A DNA stretch of 64,000 nucleotides from Saprospirales bacterium GYS_P2D (GTDB lineage: Bacteria; Bacteroidota; Bacteroidia; Chitinophagales; Saprospiraceae), in the NCBI GenBank assembly GCA_009833045.1, contig WUUP01000001.1:1120100-1184099 (forward strand). The letters run 5' to 3'. Of this stretch, positions 45,641-55,830 are shown in pieces. Position 1 is the first letter of the stretch. Every line of letters starts with the position of its first letter. The notes under the pieces were generated by a model. It saw only the letters and a program-made list of their open reading frames with translations. It was not told the DNA's origin and ran no database searches. The position numbers and the translations under genes were made by a program.

Positions 45641-48600
45641 GTGTTCATCAGTCATTACGAGAAAGGATATTAGTATTAGATGGTGCTATGGGTACCATGA
45701 TACAGCGGTATAAACTAACGGAGATGGACTATCGAGGTGATCGATTTGCTGATCATCATATGGATGTGAAAGGGAATAATGAACTACTCTCACTCACCAA
45801 ACCTGATGTAATACAGGCCATACATGAAGAATATCTCAAGGCCGGCTCAGATATCATCGAGACTAATACATTCAGCGCAAATAAGATCTCACAAGCAGAC
45901 TACGATATGGTAGAGCTGAGCTATGAGATGAATAAGCTCAGTGCTGAGATCGCCAAGAGAGCTACTAAAAAGTATTCTACTCCGGAGCAGCCAAGATATG
46001 TAGCTGGGGCTATGGGCCCGACTAACAGGACCGCCTCGCTATCTCCAGATGTGAATAATCCTGGCTATCGAGCGATCACTTTTGATGATCTCGTCGACGC
46101 CTATCTCGAGCAAGCTCGTGGATTAGTCGATGGAGGTGTAGACATTCTCTTGATAGAGACCGTATTTGACACCTTGAATTGTAAAGCGGCACTTTTTGCG
46201 CTGGATGTCCTATTTGAGGAGCGAGGACAAGAATGGCCTATCATGGTATCTGGGACGATCACTGATGCCAGTGGCCGTACACTGAGCGGACAGACTGTGG
46301 AAGCCTTTTGGATATCTGTGTCGCATATGCCTCTGATGAGTGTAGGGCTCAACTGTGCTCTTGGGTCAAAGGAACTTACCCCTTTTCTTAAGGATCTCTC
46401 CGCTATAGCTACCTGCCCTGTCAGCGCCTATCCTAATGCTGGCCTCCCCAATGAGCTTGGTGAATATGACCAGACGGCGGAAGAAATGGGACAGTACATC
46501 AAAGAGTTTGCAGAGACAGGCCTGGTCAATATCATAGGTGGCTGCTGTGGCACGACACCTGATCATATAGGTGTGATGGCCAAAGCCGTAAAAGGTGTAT
46601 CTCCAAGGACATTTGCACCCGAAAGTAAATACAGCATGTATAGTGGTCTCGAACCATTGATAGCCAGAGATGATATCAACTTCATCAATATCGGAGAACG
46701 GACTAATGTGACTGGCTCCCGCAAGTTTGCCCGCCTGATCAAAGAAGGAAATCTGGAAGAAGCACTATCAGTAGCTCAGCATCAAGTCGAAGGTGGCGCT
46801 CAAGTAATCGACGTCAACATGGATGAAGGCCTACTCGACTCCGAGAAAGAGATGGTCAACTTCTTGAATCTCATGATGGCGGAGCCAGACATCGCTAAGC
46901 TCCCGATCATGATTGATTCATCAAAATTTTCTGTGATAGAGGCAGGTCTCAAGTGTGTACAAGGAAAATGTATCGTCAACTCTATCTCTATGAAAGAAGG
47001 AGAAGAGGAGTTTATCCGTCAAGCGAAAATCGTTAAACGCTATGGTGCTGCCACGGTTGTGATGGCTTTTGACGAAAAAGGCCAAGCTGACACAGCTGAG
47101 CGTAAAATCGAAATCTGCAAAAGAGCCTATGACATCTTAGTCAATAAGGTGAATTTTGATCCTCGAGATATCATATTTGATCCTAATATTTTCGCCATAG
47201 CGACTGGCATAGAAGAGCATAATGAGTACGGAAAGTATTTCATCGAAGCGACTAAGGCAATAAAAGAGGCATGCCCTGGAGCTAAGATCAGCGGAGGTGT
47301 GAGTAATCTCTCATTCTCGTTCAGAGGAAATAATCACATCCGTGAAGCAATGCACAGTGTCTTCCTATACCATGCTATCAAGGCCGGGATGGACATGGGT
47401 ATCGTCAATGCTGGTATGATGGAGGTCTATGACGAGATACCAAATGATCTACGTAATCTCATAGAGGATACTTTATTCAATAGAACACCTGATGCTACAG
47501 AACAACTAATCGCCTATGCAGAAGAAAGCAAAAGTGAAGGAAAGAGTAGAAAAGTAGATCTCTCATGGCGAGAGGCTCCTGTATCTAAGCGAATAGAGCA
47601 TGCATTAGTAAAAGGGATTACAGAATATATCGAAGAAGATGCAGAGGCCGCTCGTATCGAGCTCAACTCTCCGCTGAAAGTAATAGAAGGGCCACTCATG
47701 GACGGTATGAATGTCGTCGGAGACCTTTTCGGCGAAGGAAAAATGTTTTTGCCACAGGTCGTGAAGAGTGCCCGTGTAATGAAAAAGGCCGTGGCCTACC
47801 TCACGCCCTATATAGAAGAGGAGAAGGCTGGAGAAATACAAACTAAAGGCAAAATCTTATTAGCCACTGTTAAAGGCGATGTACACGACATCGGTAAAAA
47901 TATCGTGGGAGTGGTATTGGCTTGTAATAATTTTGAAATCATCGATCTCGGCGTCATGGTACCTGCTGAGCGTATACTAGATGAAGCTGTCAAGCAAAAT
48001 GTCGATATCATCGGACTGAGTGGACTTATCACTCCATCTCTGGACGAAATGGTCTATGTCGCTCAGGAGATGGAAAAAAGGAATATGAATATCCCACTAC
48101 TCATCGGTGGCGCTACTACCAGTAAAACACATACTGCACTAAAGATCGAGCCGCAATACTCTGGAGTCACAGTGCATGTACTGGATGCGTCACGTAGTGT
48201 AGGAGTAGCGAGTTCCTTGACCTCTTCTGATGAAAATCAAAAGAGCAATTTTATCTTGGATAATAAAGCTGAGCTCGAACGTGTCCGAGTACAACGACTT
48301 AAGAATACCACAAAGAAAGAATACGAAAGCTATCAAACAGCTATTGATAGAAGACTTGAGCTTGACTGGGATAATCATACGGCAAAGCGTCCAAACAAAG
48401 TGGGCCGAACCGAACTCATCGATTTCCCAATTACTGACTTAGTAGATTATATTGATTGGACTCCATTCTTCAGTAGCTGGCAGCTCAAAGGGAAGTATCC
48501 TGCGATATTAGAAGATAAAATAGTAGGAGAAGAAGCCACTAAACTCTACAATGATGCTCAAGAAATGCTCAAAAAAATCATTGAAGAGAAATGGATACAA

Positions 48601-49290
48601 GCGAATGGGGTATTGGGACTTTATCCCGCATATTCTGATAGTCAGGACATTCATGTATTAGACTCCGACCGGTCAGAGAAAATCAAAACCTTCTACTGCC
48701 TGCGACAGCAAAGAAAGAAAAGTAAAAAGCTTCCTCAGCTTTCGCTCGCTGACTACATCGCATCTGAAGGCATAGAAGATTATATCGGAACATTTGCTGT
48801 GACAGCAGGTATCGGCATAGAGAAAAAAATCAAAGAGTTTGCTGAGAATCATGATGATTATAGTAGTATCCTGCTAAAATCATTAGCGGATCGATTAGCC
48901 GAGGCTTTCGCCGAAAAGTTACATGCTTTAGTCCGTACAGAGTATTGGGGATATGATGCAGCCGAGACCCTCAGCAATGACGATCTCATAGCAGAAAAGT
49001 ATCGTGGCATTCGTCCTGCCCCAGGATATCCAGCATGTCCCGACCACTCTCAGAAAGAAGATATTTTCGAGCTACTGGATGTAGAATCTGTAACTGGGAT
49101 CAGCCTGACAGAGAGTTTAGCGATGTATCCTGCGGCCTCAGTTAGCGGATTCTATTTTGCGCATCCAGATGCTAAATACTTTGGCTTAGGCCAAATCGAA
49201 AAAGATCAAGTCGAAAGCTATGCAAAACGCAAAGGCATCTCTGTAGAGATAGCCGAGAAGCTATTGTTTCCGAGCTTAAACTATCAATAG
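45637..49290 (+). CDS. metH: Cobalamin-dependent methionine synthase
   Basis: MetH transfers a methyl group from methyltetrahydrofolate to homocysteine through cobalamin. The TTG start overlaps the preceding stop (TTGA). All four modules are present in 1217 residues. They are the homocysteine domain with zinc ligands Cys240, Cys303 and Cys304; the pterin domain ([15 protein letters not shown]); the cobalamin domain with DVHDIG (axial His750); and the C-terminal reactivation domain ([15 protein letters not shown]). The genome therefore uses B12, even though the MerR regulator in this window has lost its B12 ligands. Confidence 0.97.
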   Translation: MSVHQSLRERILVLDGAMGTMIQRYKLTEMDYRGDRFADHHMDVKGNNELLSLTKPDVIQAIHEEYLKAGSDIIETNTFSANKISQADYDMVELSYEMNKLSAEIAKRATKKYSTPEQPRYVAGAMGPTNRTASLSPDVNNPGYRAITFDDLVDAYLEQARGLVDGGVDILLIETVFDTLNCKAALFALDVLFEERGQEWPIMVSGTITDASGRTLSGQTVEAFWISVSHMPLMSVGLNCALGSKELTPFLKDLSAIATCPVSAYPNAGLPNELGEYDQTAEEMGQYIKEFAETGLVNIIGGCCGTTPDHIGVMAKAVKGVSPRTFAPESKYSMYSGLEPLIARDDINFINIGERTNVTGSRKFARLIKEGNLEEALSVAQHQVEGGAQVIDVNMDEGLLDSEKEMVNFLNLMMAEPDIAKLPIMIDSSKFSVIEAGLKCVQGKCIVNSISMKEGEEEFIRQAKIVKRYGAATVVMAFDEKGQADTAERKIEICKRAYDILVNKVNFDPRDIIFDPNIFAIATGIEEHNEYGKYFIEATKAIKEACPGAKISGGVSNLSFSFRGNNHIREAMHSVFLYHAIKAGMDMGIVNAGMMEVYDEIPNDLRNLIEDTLFNRTPDATEQLIAYAEESKSEGKSRKVDLSWREAPVSKRIEHALVKGITEYIEEDAEAARIELNSPLKVIEGPLMDGMNVVGDLFGEGKMFLPQVVKSARVMKKAVAYLTPYIEEEKAGEIQTKGKILLATVKGDVHDIGKNIVGVVLACNNFEIIDLGVMVPAERILDEAVKQNVDIIGLSGLITPSLDEMVYVAQEMEKRNMNIPLLIGGATTSKTHTALKIEPQYSGVTVHVLDASRSVGVASSLTSSDENQKSNFILDNKAELERVRVQRLKNTTKKEYESYQTAIDRRLELDWDNHTAKRPNKVGRTELIDFPITDLVDYIDWTPFFSSWQLKGKYPAILEDKIVGEEATKLYNDAQEMLKKIIEEKWIQANGVLGLYPAYSDSQDIHVLDSDRSEKIKTFYCLRQQRKKSKKLPQLSLADYIASEGIEDYIGTFAVTAGIGIEKKIKEFAENHDDYSSILLKSLADRLAEAFAEKLHALVRTEYWGYDAAETLSNDDLIAEKYRGIRPAPGYPACPDHSQKEDIFELLDVESVTGISLTESLAMYPAASVSGFYFAHPDAKYFGLGQIEKDQVESYAKRKGISVEIAEKLLFPSLNYQ

Positions 49291-49291
49291 T

Positions 49292-50350
49292 GTGAATCCA
49301 GACACCCCCAAGCCTATGATGAGTGATGAGATATCACTTTATGACCTATTGGTTAGTATCAAGCATTGGGTTCGGTTTGTTTTCCGCAGGTGGATAGTTT
49401 TTGCATTATGTATTGGTATAGGCATCGCAACAATGCTTTTATGGCGATCGCAGAAAGAGCCAATCTATCATGCCGAGCTGACGTTGATGCTCAATGATGA
49501 TGGAGGAAGTTCTTTCTCTGGGCTTTCAGGTATTTTGGGGCAGTTTGGCATAGCGGTTAACTCAGGAAGGTACAATATTGATAAGCTCATAGAGATCGCT
49601 CGATCCAGACGAATCATATACGCTGCTCTAGAGCAAAAGTCAGAAATCAATGGCACTACAGATTTTTTAGCGAATCATATTATTCGCTCTTATGAATTAG
49701 ATCAACACTGGTCTAAAAAATTTGAGTCAACACCTGAGGAATACTTGTTCAAAGAGAATTTTCGCTCAAATCATAAGGAGCTAATGCTCAAAAAGCTGTA
49801 CAGCTTAATAGTTGGCACTAATGGTACCAATGGAATACTGTCTACAGACTATGGGCGTGATCATTACATCATGACGTTTAGCATGGATAGTCCTGTAGAA
49901 GAACTATCAATCTCTTTTTTGACACATCATTTTAATAGCTTGAAGGATTTCTACATCTCCAAATCTATCGAAAAGCAGGAGCAAACTTATAATATAGTCA
50001 AAACCAAACATGACTCTCTCTATCAAGCTTTGCAAGTCGTGGAAGGAGAACTGGCGACATTAAAAGATGCTTCACTCGGATCATTCAGCAGTCGATCGAG
50101 CAATCGTCAGTCTCAACTCGCTACTGAATCTCTGATCCTTAAGACCGCATATGCCAAATCCGTAGAAAATCTGGCTATCGCAGAGTTAGCGCTTCAAAAC
50201 CGAACTCCCTTAATTCAGGCCATAGATTTTCCAGCCTCTCCCATCGATCCAAGTCGCCCATCGTTGGTGAAATCTGTGCTCTTCGGTATGGTTTTAGGTG
50301 TTTCCACTGCTTTGTTATACTATTTTATACAGTTCATCATAAAGCTTTAA
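49292..50350 (+). CDS. Wzz-type polysaccharide chain-length determinant
   Basis: The GTG start is one base after the metH stop. The 352-residue protein has two membrane segments (about 37-53 and 322-345) flanking a periplasmic part. The periplasmic part starts PIYHAELTLMLNDDG and contains a helical coiled region (about 225-305). The proline-rich lead into the second segment (ASPIDPSRPSLVKS) is typical of Wzz/GNVR proteins. No tyrosine-kinase domain is attached. It probably sets chain length for the polysaccharide made downstream. Confidence 0.87.
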   Translation: MNPDTPKPMMSDEISLYDLLVSIKHWVRFVFRRWIVFALCIGIGIATMLLWRSQKEPIYHAELTLMLNDDGGSSFSGLSGILGQFGIAVNSGRYNIDKLIEIARSRRIIYAALEQKSEINGTTDFLANHIIRSYELDQHWSKKFESTPEEYLFKENFRSNHKELMLKKLYSLIVGTNGTNGILSTDYGRDHYIMTFSMDSPVEELSISFLTHHFNSLKDFYISKSIEKQEQTYNIVKTKHDSLYQALQVVEGELATLKDASLGSFSSRSSNRQSQLATESLILKTAYAKSVENLAIAELALQNRTPLIQAIDFPASPIDPSRPSLVKSVLFGMVLGVSTALLYYFIQFIIKL

Positions 50351-50381
50351 ATAGCAGGATCACTATATCATAATTTAATGA

Positions 50382-50389
50382 TAGGTTTG
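50382..50389 (+). promoter_or_regulatory. Promoter -7 box of the DUF2061-cysCDN run
   Basis: TAGGTTTG is a perfect TAnnTTTG match, 22 bases before the DUF2061 ATG (50412) in the 61-base gap after the Wzz gene. No clear -33 TTG is seen. Confidence 0.45.
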
Positions 50390-50411
50390 TTGTCTTCTAA
50401 AAGACTATTGC

Positions 50412-50657
50412 ATGGCAGAGATTCAAAAGGAGTCACATTTACGTAGCATTTTAAAGGGTCTCACTTGGAGAGTTATCGCTACATCCACTATTTTTGGGAT
50501 CACCTATTTTACAACAGGGGAAATAGGGACTGCAGCAAAGGTTGCATCTATTGAGTTTCCATTAAAATTATTGATTTATTATCTACACGAGAGGGCTTGG
50601 CAATCAGTACCAAGAGGGAGTATCAGACAAATGAATCCCTTCTCTAAAAAGAAATGA
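50412..50657 (+). CDS. DUF2061 small membrane protein
   Basis: This is an 81-residue protein with two hydrophobic helices: SILKGLTWRVIATSTIFGIT and the segment ending FPLKLLIYYLHERAW. That is the signature of DUF2061. Its TGA overlaps the cysC ATG by 4 nt, so it is tied to sulfate activation. A role in sulfate uptake or in membrane support of the pathway is possible but unproven. Confidence 0.88.
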   Translation: MAEIQKESHLRSILKGLTWRVIATSTIFGITYFTTGEIGTAAKVASIEFPLKLLIYYLHERAWQSVPRGSIRQMNPFSKKK

Positions 50658-51256
50658 TGCAAGAAAACATCCATCCCATATTTGATCAACTCGTCTCAAA
50701 AGAAGAAAGAGAAAAATTTCTTAATCAAAGATCGAAAGTCTTTTGGTTGACAGGATTATCGGGATCTGGTAAAAGTACCATCGCTAAAGGTGTCGAGAGA
50801 GTACTTTTCAATCAAGGTTTTTTTGCCCAAGTGATCGATGGAGATAATATCCGAACAGGTATTTGTAACAATCTTAGCTTCAGCATAGAAGATAGAAGAG
50901 AAAATATCCGAAGAATAGCAGAAGTCGCTAAACTGTACAATCAGTCAGGAGTAATTACACTTTGCTCTTTCATCAGTCCTACCATTGAGATCCGCCAAAT
51001 GGCAAAAGATATCATCGGTCCTGAGAACTTTCACGAAGTATATATAAACACCTCTCTCGAAGAGTGTGAGAACAGAGATGTAAAAGGACTTTATAAAAAA
51101 GCCCGAGCTGGAGAGATCAAGGGATTTACTGGTATAGATTCACCATATGAAGCTCCAGTCCAGCCAGCATATGAAATAAAAACCACAGAACAGTCAATAG
51201 AAGACAGTGTCAGTGGATTAGTACAATATATCATTGAAAAGGTTAAAATATCGTAA
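50654..51256 (+). CDS. cysC: Adenylylsulfate (APS) kinase
   Basis: CysC phosphorylates APS to PAPS, the sulfate donor. The 200-residue protein has the P-loop GLSGSGKST (34-42), VIDGDNIR, the reactive-Ser segment SFISP and GIDSPYEAP. It overlaps DUF2061 by 4 nt and cysD by 1 nt (TAATG). No PAPS reductase follows, so its product is more likely used for sulfation. Confidence 0.95.
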   Translation: MMQENIHPIFDQLVSKEEREKFLNQRSKVFWLTGLSGSGKSTIAKGVERVLFNQGFFAQVIDGDNIRTGICNNLSFSIEDRRENIRRIAEVAKLYNQSGVITLCSFISPTIEIRQMAKDIIGPENFHEVYINTSLEECENRDVKGLYKKARAGEIKGFTGIDSPYEAPVQPAYEIKTTEQSIEDSVSGLVQYIIEKVKIS

Positions 51257-52158
51257 TGAACTATCAGATTAGTCATTTGAAAGAATTAGAAGCCGAATCA
51301 ATCTACGTGATGCGAGAAGTAGCAGCACAGTTTGAGAGGCCCGTTATCATGTTTTCTGGAGGTAAAGACTCCATTTTGTTAGTACACTTGGCATATAAAG
51401 CGTTTTATCCTGCCAGAGTGCCCTTTCCATTATTGCATGTTGATACTGGGCACAATTTTCCTGAAACTATCAAATACAGAGATGACTTGGTAGAGAAAAT
51501 AGGTGCAAAACTCATCGTAGGATCAGTAGAAGAAGCGATCGAATCAGGCCTCGTAGTAGAAGAAAAAGGAGTCAACGCCTCTCGTAATATGCTTCAGATC
51601 GCTGTGCTCCTTGATGCTCTCGAAAAAGGCAAATACGATGCGGCTCTTGGTGGGGCTCGTAGAGACGAAGAGAAAGCTCGTGCCAAGGAGAGGTTTTTCT
51701 CACATAGAGACGAGTTTGGTCAGTGGGATCCTAAAAATCAACGACCAGAACTTTGGAACCAATTCAATGGTAAGAAAAAAATGGGAGAACACTTCCGGGT
51801 GTTCCCTATCAGTAACTGGACAGAACTTGATGTATGGCAGTACTTAGCAATGGAAAAAGTAGAGCTCCCATCACTCTATTTCTCTCATGAGAGAGATGTT
51901 TTTGAGCGTGACGGCGTCCTCCTCGCAGACTGTGAGTACATTCAGAAAAAACCAGATGAGAAAGTATTTAAAGAAACTGTGAGATGCCGTACCATCGGTG
52001 ATATGACTTGTACAGGAGTTTGGAAGTCTAATGCTTCGACAGTAGAAGAGATCATCGAAGAAGTGGCTACGACTCGTATGACTGAGCGTGGAGGCCGTAC
52101 CGATGATAAGCGTAGTGAAACGGCCATGGAAGACCGTAAAAAAGAAGGATACTTCTAA
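51256..52158 (+). CDS. cysD: Sulfate adenylyltransferase small subunit
   Basis: CysD makes APS from ATP and sulfate together with CysN. The 300-residue protein has the PP-loop FSGGKDS, LLHVDTGHNFPE and the ending TERGGRTDDKRSETAMEDRKKEGYF, all characteristic. It is followed by cysN 37 bases after its stop. Confidence 0.97.
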   Translation: MNYQISHLKELEAESIYVMREVAAQFERPVIMFSGGKDSILLVHLAYKAFYPARVPFPLLHVDTGHNFPETIKYRDDLVEKIGAKLIVGSVEEAIESGLVVEEKGVNASRNMLQIAVLLDALEKGKYDAALGGARRDEEKARAKERFFSHRDEFGQWDPKNQRPELWNQFNGKKKMGEHFRVFPISNWTELDVWQYLAMEKVELPSLYFSHERDVFERDGVLLADCEYIQKKPDEKVFKETVRCRTIGDMTCTGVWKSNASTVEEIIEEVATTRMTERGGRTDDKRSETAMEDRKKEGYF

Positions 52159-52195
52159 GATCACCTCATCTCTAACATTATTACAACAAAGAAAT

Positions 52196-53458
52196 ATGTC
52201 AACTTCACAGAATACAGAATTACTAAGATTTACTACGGCAGGTAGTGTAGATGATGGAAAATCAACACTCATAGGTCGTCTGCTATATGATAGCAAGAGT
52301 ATCTTTCAAGATCAGTATGATCAAATCAAAGATGCTACTGAAAGAAGAGGAGAAGAGGGTGTCAACCTCGCCCTACTCACTGACGGTCTCAAGTCTGAGA
52401 GAGAGCAAGGGATCACGATCGACGTAGCATATAGATACTTCAGTACTCCAAAGCGAAAATTCATCATAGCGGATACTCCTGGTCATATCCAATATACACG
52501 AAATATGGTGACTGGTGCCTCTACTGCTAATGTAGCACTCATCCTGATCGATGCCCGTCATGGTGTCGTCGAGCAAACTAAGCGTCATGCTATCATCGCT
52601 TCATTACTCCAGATACCACATATCGTCGTATGTATCAACAAGATGGATTTAGTAGATTACTCACAGGATACTTATGATAAGATCCAGGATGATTTTGAAA
52701 AGTTCGCTGCGAAGCTCGATGTCAATGATGTACATTTTATTCCGATCTCTGCGCTCTTAGGAGATAATGTGGTGAATAGATCAGATAAAACACCATGGTA
52801 CGATGGGCCTACGCTAATGTATTACCTCGAAAATGTCCATATCGCAAGTGATCATAATTTTATCGATAGTAGATTCCCGGTTCAGTTTGTGATTCGCCCC
52901 AATACAGATGAATTTCATGACTATAGAGGGTATGCTGGTAGAGTCGCTGGTGGTATCATGAAGAAAGGAGATAATGTGACTTTACTTCCTACAGGATTCA
53001 CTACTAAGATCAAAGCCATCATGGGCGCCGATGGTGAACAAGATGAAGCTTTTCCACCACAATCGGTGACAGTACTACTCGAAGAGGACTATGATCTTAG
53101 CCGTGGAGATATGATCGTCAGAGAAAATAATCAGCCAGAAGTTACACAAGATTTAGAGTTGATGTTGTGCTGGTTTGATCAGTCGAGACCACTACAGCTG
53201 AGAGGCAAGTATACTATACAGCATACGAGCCAGTCAGCAAGATGCATCATCAAAGAAGTACGATATAAACTGGATATCAACACACTTCACAGGGATATGG
53301 ATGACAAGAATATCAATATGAATGATATCGCTCGTGTAGTCATCCGTACTACTAAGCCACTCTTCGTCGATTCATATCGTAAAAATCGTGTGACAGGAAG
53401 TATTGTCCTCATCGACGAAGCAAATAATAATACTGTAGCAGGCGGAATGATCATCTAA
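52196..53458 (+). CDS. cysN: Sulfate adenylyltransferase GTPase subunit
   Basis: CysN is the EF-Tu-like GTPase that drives APS formation. The start is ATG at 52196; the longer frame from 52088 runs through cysD. Motifs are G1 GSVDDGKST, the G3-type DTPGH and NKMDLVD. Domains 2 and 3 follow for a total of 420 residues. No CysC domain is fused, consistent with the separate cysC. A sulfotransferase follows 10 bases later. Confidence 0.97.
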   Translation: MSTSQNTELLRFTTAGSVDDGKSTLIGRLLYDSKSIFQDQYDQIKDATERRGEEGVNLALLTDGLKSEREQGITIDVAYRYFSTPKRKFIIADTPGHIQYTRNMVTGASTANVALILIDARHGVVEQTKRHAIIASLLQIPHIVVCINKMDLVDYSQDTYDKIQDDFEKFAAKLDVNDVHFIPISALLGDNVVNRSDKTPWYDGPTLMYYLENVHIASDHNFIDSRFPVQFVIRPNTDEFHDYRGYAGRVAGGIMKKGDNVTLLPTGFTTKIKAIMGADGEQDEAFPPQSVTVLLEEDYDLSRGDMIVRENNQPEVTQDLELMLCWFDQSRPLQLRGKYTIQHTSQSARCIIKEVRYKLDINTLHRDMDDKNINMNDIARVVIRTTKPLFVDSYRKNRVTGSIVLIDEANNNTVAGGMII

Positions 53459-53468
53459 TATTCTCCCT

Positions 53469-54353
53469 ATGACTCATGAGTCCCAACCTATCGTCATTAT
53501 CGGCTTCGGCAGATCAGGGACTACTTGGATTTCAGATATTATATCAAAATATACGGGCTCAATGATTCTCTTTGAGCCCTTTCATTCTTCTGTAGATACT
53601 CATAGCGCCGACTTAAGTTATGTGGATGGATATCCGATCAACCAAATCATTGATCAATACCATAGAGCAAAGTCATCAGTAGGTAATAAATGGCTGCTAA
53701 GAAACCATCTAAACGAACCATCAGAGGAGCTATCTGAAGCGTTCGTATCAGATGTGTGGAAGTATGGTCATATCTCCGGACTCAAGTCCATCCGGCTACA
53801 TCTGCACATCTCACTAATATATCAGCACCTATCTACTAAGATCATATATATCATCCGTCATCCATTGGCAGTAATAGCATCTATACATCGCAGGCCAAAT
53901 TTTTGGGGAGATCTGGGCTGGGATACTCATTGGTTACATTTTTGGGGTCATCATGGACATCTGTACCCTATAAATGAGCAAGACTTAGATCTCGTTCAAA
54001 AGGAAGCTCTCATCTGGTCTACAATGGTCAGTAAGGCTTTACTCTGTCTTGATCAAATCAAGATCCAACCCTTCTACTACGAAGACTTTTATCAAGATCC
54101 CTTTGTCGCTGCAAAGAAATTATTAGATCAACTAAAAGTCTATGCACGTCCTATCCATCCTGCTCATATATTCACACCTGCTCTATCAGAAATGAAGACT
54201 ATACACGGTAAAAAAGGCCCGCTGAAGTTTTCTTCCTTCTGGTCAAATACTCTTTCCTCCTTACAAGTAGATCAAATAAACCAAGTCTTGCATATGGTGG
54301 GAGATAGATTCCCAATTTTTCGTGAGCTTTGCACTCATCGCTCATATCTATAA
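53469..54353 (+). CDS. Sulfotransferase (PAPS-dependent)
   Basis: This is a 294-residue soluble sulfotransferase. The PAPS 5'-phosphosulfate loop is GFGRSGTTW (12-20). The 3'-phosphate-binding segment is IIRHPLAVIASIHRR (Arg130, Ser138). It starts 10 bases after cysN, so PAPS supply and use are in one transcript. The likely acceptor is a sugar of the polysaccharide or its lipid-linked repeat unit. The fold call is firm; the acceptor is inferred from context. Confidence 0.88.
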   Translation: MTHESQPIVIIGFGRSGTTWISDIISKYTGSMILFEPFHSSVDTHSADLSYVDGYPINQIIDQYHRAKSSVGNKWLLRNHLNEPSEELSEAFVSDVWKYGHISGLKSIRLHLHISLIYQHLSTKIIYIIRHPLAVIASIHRRPNFWGDLGWDTHWLHFWGHHGHLYPINEQDLDLVQKEALIWSTMVSKALLCLDQIKIQPFYYEDFYQDPFVAAKKLLDQLKVYARPIHPAHIFTPALSEMKTIHGKKGPLKFSSFWSNTLSSLQVDQINQVLHMVGDRFPIFRELCTHRSYL

Positions 54354-54361
54354 GCTTATAG

Positions 54362-55798
54362 ATGAATGCTCTCAAAGGTGGATTAATATCAATAATCAGC
54401 GCTATCTCTCAGCAGCTGATCAGTCTCATCGGAGGTATAGTGCTGGCTCGTATACTCGGACCTGAGGACTTCGGCATATATGCTATCGCCTTTACTGTAT
54501 TCCTGTTTTTTCAATCTTTTATTGATTTTGGGCTTACGCCAATCTACATCAAGCACAAAGAGGTCAGCCCAAGGATCAACTCTCTTTTTTTAATGGTCAA
54601 CTTCTTTTTCGGATTAGCAGTGTCGATAATTATATTTTTCTCTGCTCCATTCTTAGCCGCTTATTATGACCTGCCGATACTTAAGCCACTTATCAGATGG
54701 CAATCTATAGTGCCAATAATCTTAGCATTGAGTAATCAGCCTTTTGGTCAACTACTCCGAGCTAAATCTTTTAAAAAATCGGAGTCCATATCAGTGATAT
54801 CTCATCTATCTGCTGTAGCTGTTGGTATCGGTACAGCCTTAGCTGGTTTTGGCCCGATGGCCTTGGTCCTCAAACAAATCGGCTATGGCGTCACTCGATG
54901 TATCGGGGCTATGGTCATATCAGGGGGACAATATGTCTGGGTAAGACCTACTGCACTCAGTGAAATTAAATCTGCTGTAATTAATGCCTCTGAGTTAACT
55001 GCCTCTCGCCTGATCAATGGATTCACCAGTAATATAGATCGCCTGATCATCGGCAAGACATATGGAGAAATACCTCTCGGTCACTATGAGCGCTCTCTCT
55101 TCGTCGTGGATAAACCGAATACAATTCGAAATGCCATCACGACCCCTGCCATGACCTATCTCGCTCGTATGTCAGGAAAAGACATCAGTAATGCCTACGC
55201 TCTGCTCAGCGTTATGGTTTTGACTATAGTCGGTCTGCCTTGTGTCTTTTTTCTGTTTTATGGAGACGTCATAACACTCTTCATACTGGGAGATCAGTGG
55301 GAGCAAGCTGGAGAATTCGTTAGGATTCTCTCCTTCTTAGGGTTGGCTTTGATTTTCAAAGGGATGAATAATATCCTTCATATCAACGAGCTGAGGACCA
55401 AACGATTGATCAACTTACACGTCGGTGGTTTTTTATCTGTTTTTGGACCATTACTGATAGCATATCTATCATTAGGTCTCACCATACTTCACTTTGTATT
55501 GATCTATAGCATAGCTAATCTTTTGTATTGGTCATCTATTTATTCCTATTTCTTGAGAAAGTTTTCTTTTGACCGTGCGGTATCGACCTCTGCTACTCTG
55601 TATTACTTTTTTATTTTAATCTTTTTTGGACTTTCCTGCTACTTCCTTTCTTTTCTTTTCTACGGTCTCACTCTTCCGATATTTTTAGAACTCTTTTTAG
55701 TTGGTACGGCCAGCCTTTTGCTCACATTGCTCAGCGCCTCATTACTCTTTCCCCTTCTATGGTCTCGTCAGATAGGATTTATCAAGGATCGCATATGA
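54362..55798 (+). CDS. Wzx-type oligosaccharide flippase
   Basis: This 478-residue polytopic protein has about 12-14 membrane segments. It opens with the Wzx/MviN-superfamily pattern ISQQLISLIGGIVLARILGPEDFGIYAIAF. Such flippases move undecaprenyl-linked repeat units across the inner membrane. It sits eight bases after the first sulfotransferase and before the polymerase. Confidence 0.9.
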   Translation: MNALKGGLISIISAISQQLISLIGGIVLARILGPEDFGIYAIAFTVFLFFQSFIDFGLTPIYIKHKEVSPRINSLFLMVNFFFGLAVSIIIFFSAPFLAAYYDLPILKPLIRWQSIVPIILALSNQPFGQLLRAKSFKKSESISVISHLSAVAVGIGTALAGFGPMALVLKQIGYGVTRCIGAMVISGGQYVWVRPTALSEIKSAVINASELTASRLINGFTSNIDRLIIGKTYGEIPLGHYERSLFVVDKPNTIRNAITTPAMTYLARMSGKDISNAYALLSVMVLTIVGLPCVFFLFYGDVITLFILGDQWEQAGEFVRILSFLGLALIFKGMNNILHINELRTKRLINLHVGGFLSVFGPLLIAYLSLGLTILHFVLIYSIANLLYWSSIYSYFLRKFSFDRAVSTSATLYYFFILIFFGLSCYFLSFLFYGLTLPIFLELFLVGTASLLLTLLSASLLFPLLWSRQIGFIKDRI

Positions 55799-55830
55799 TC
55801 TTTTGGATCTGATTATTGCTTTATTTTTAC

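Noticed and set aside
52088-52195. N-terminal extension of CysN
   Set aside because: It lies inside cysD in another frame; CysN homologues start near the ATG at 52196.
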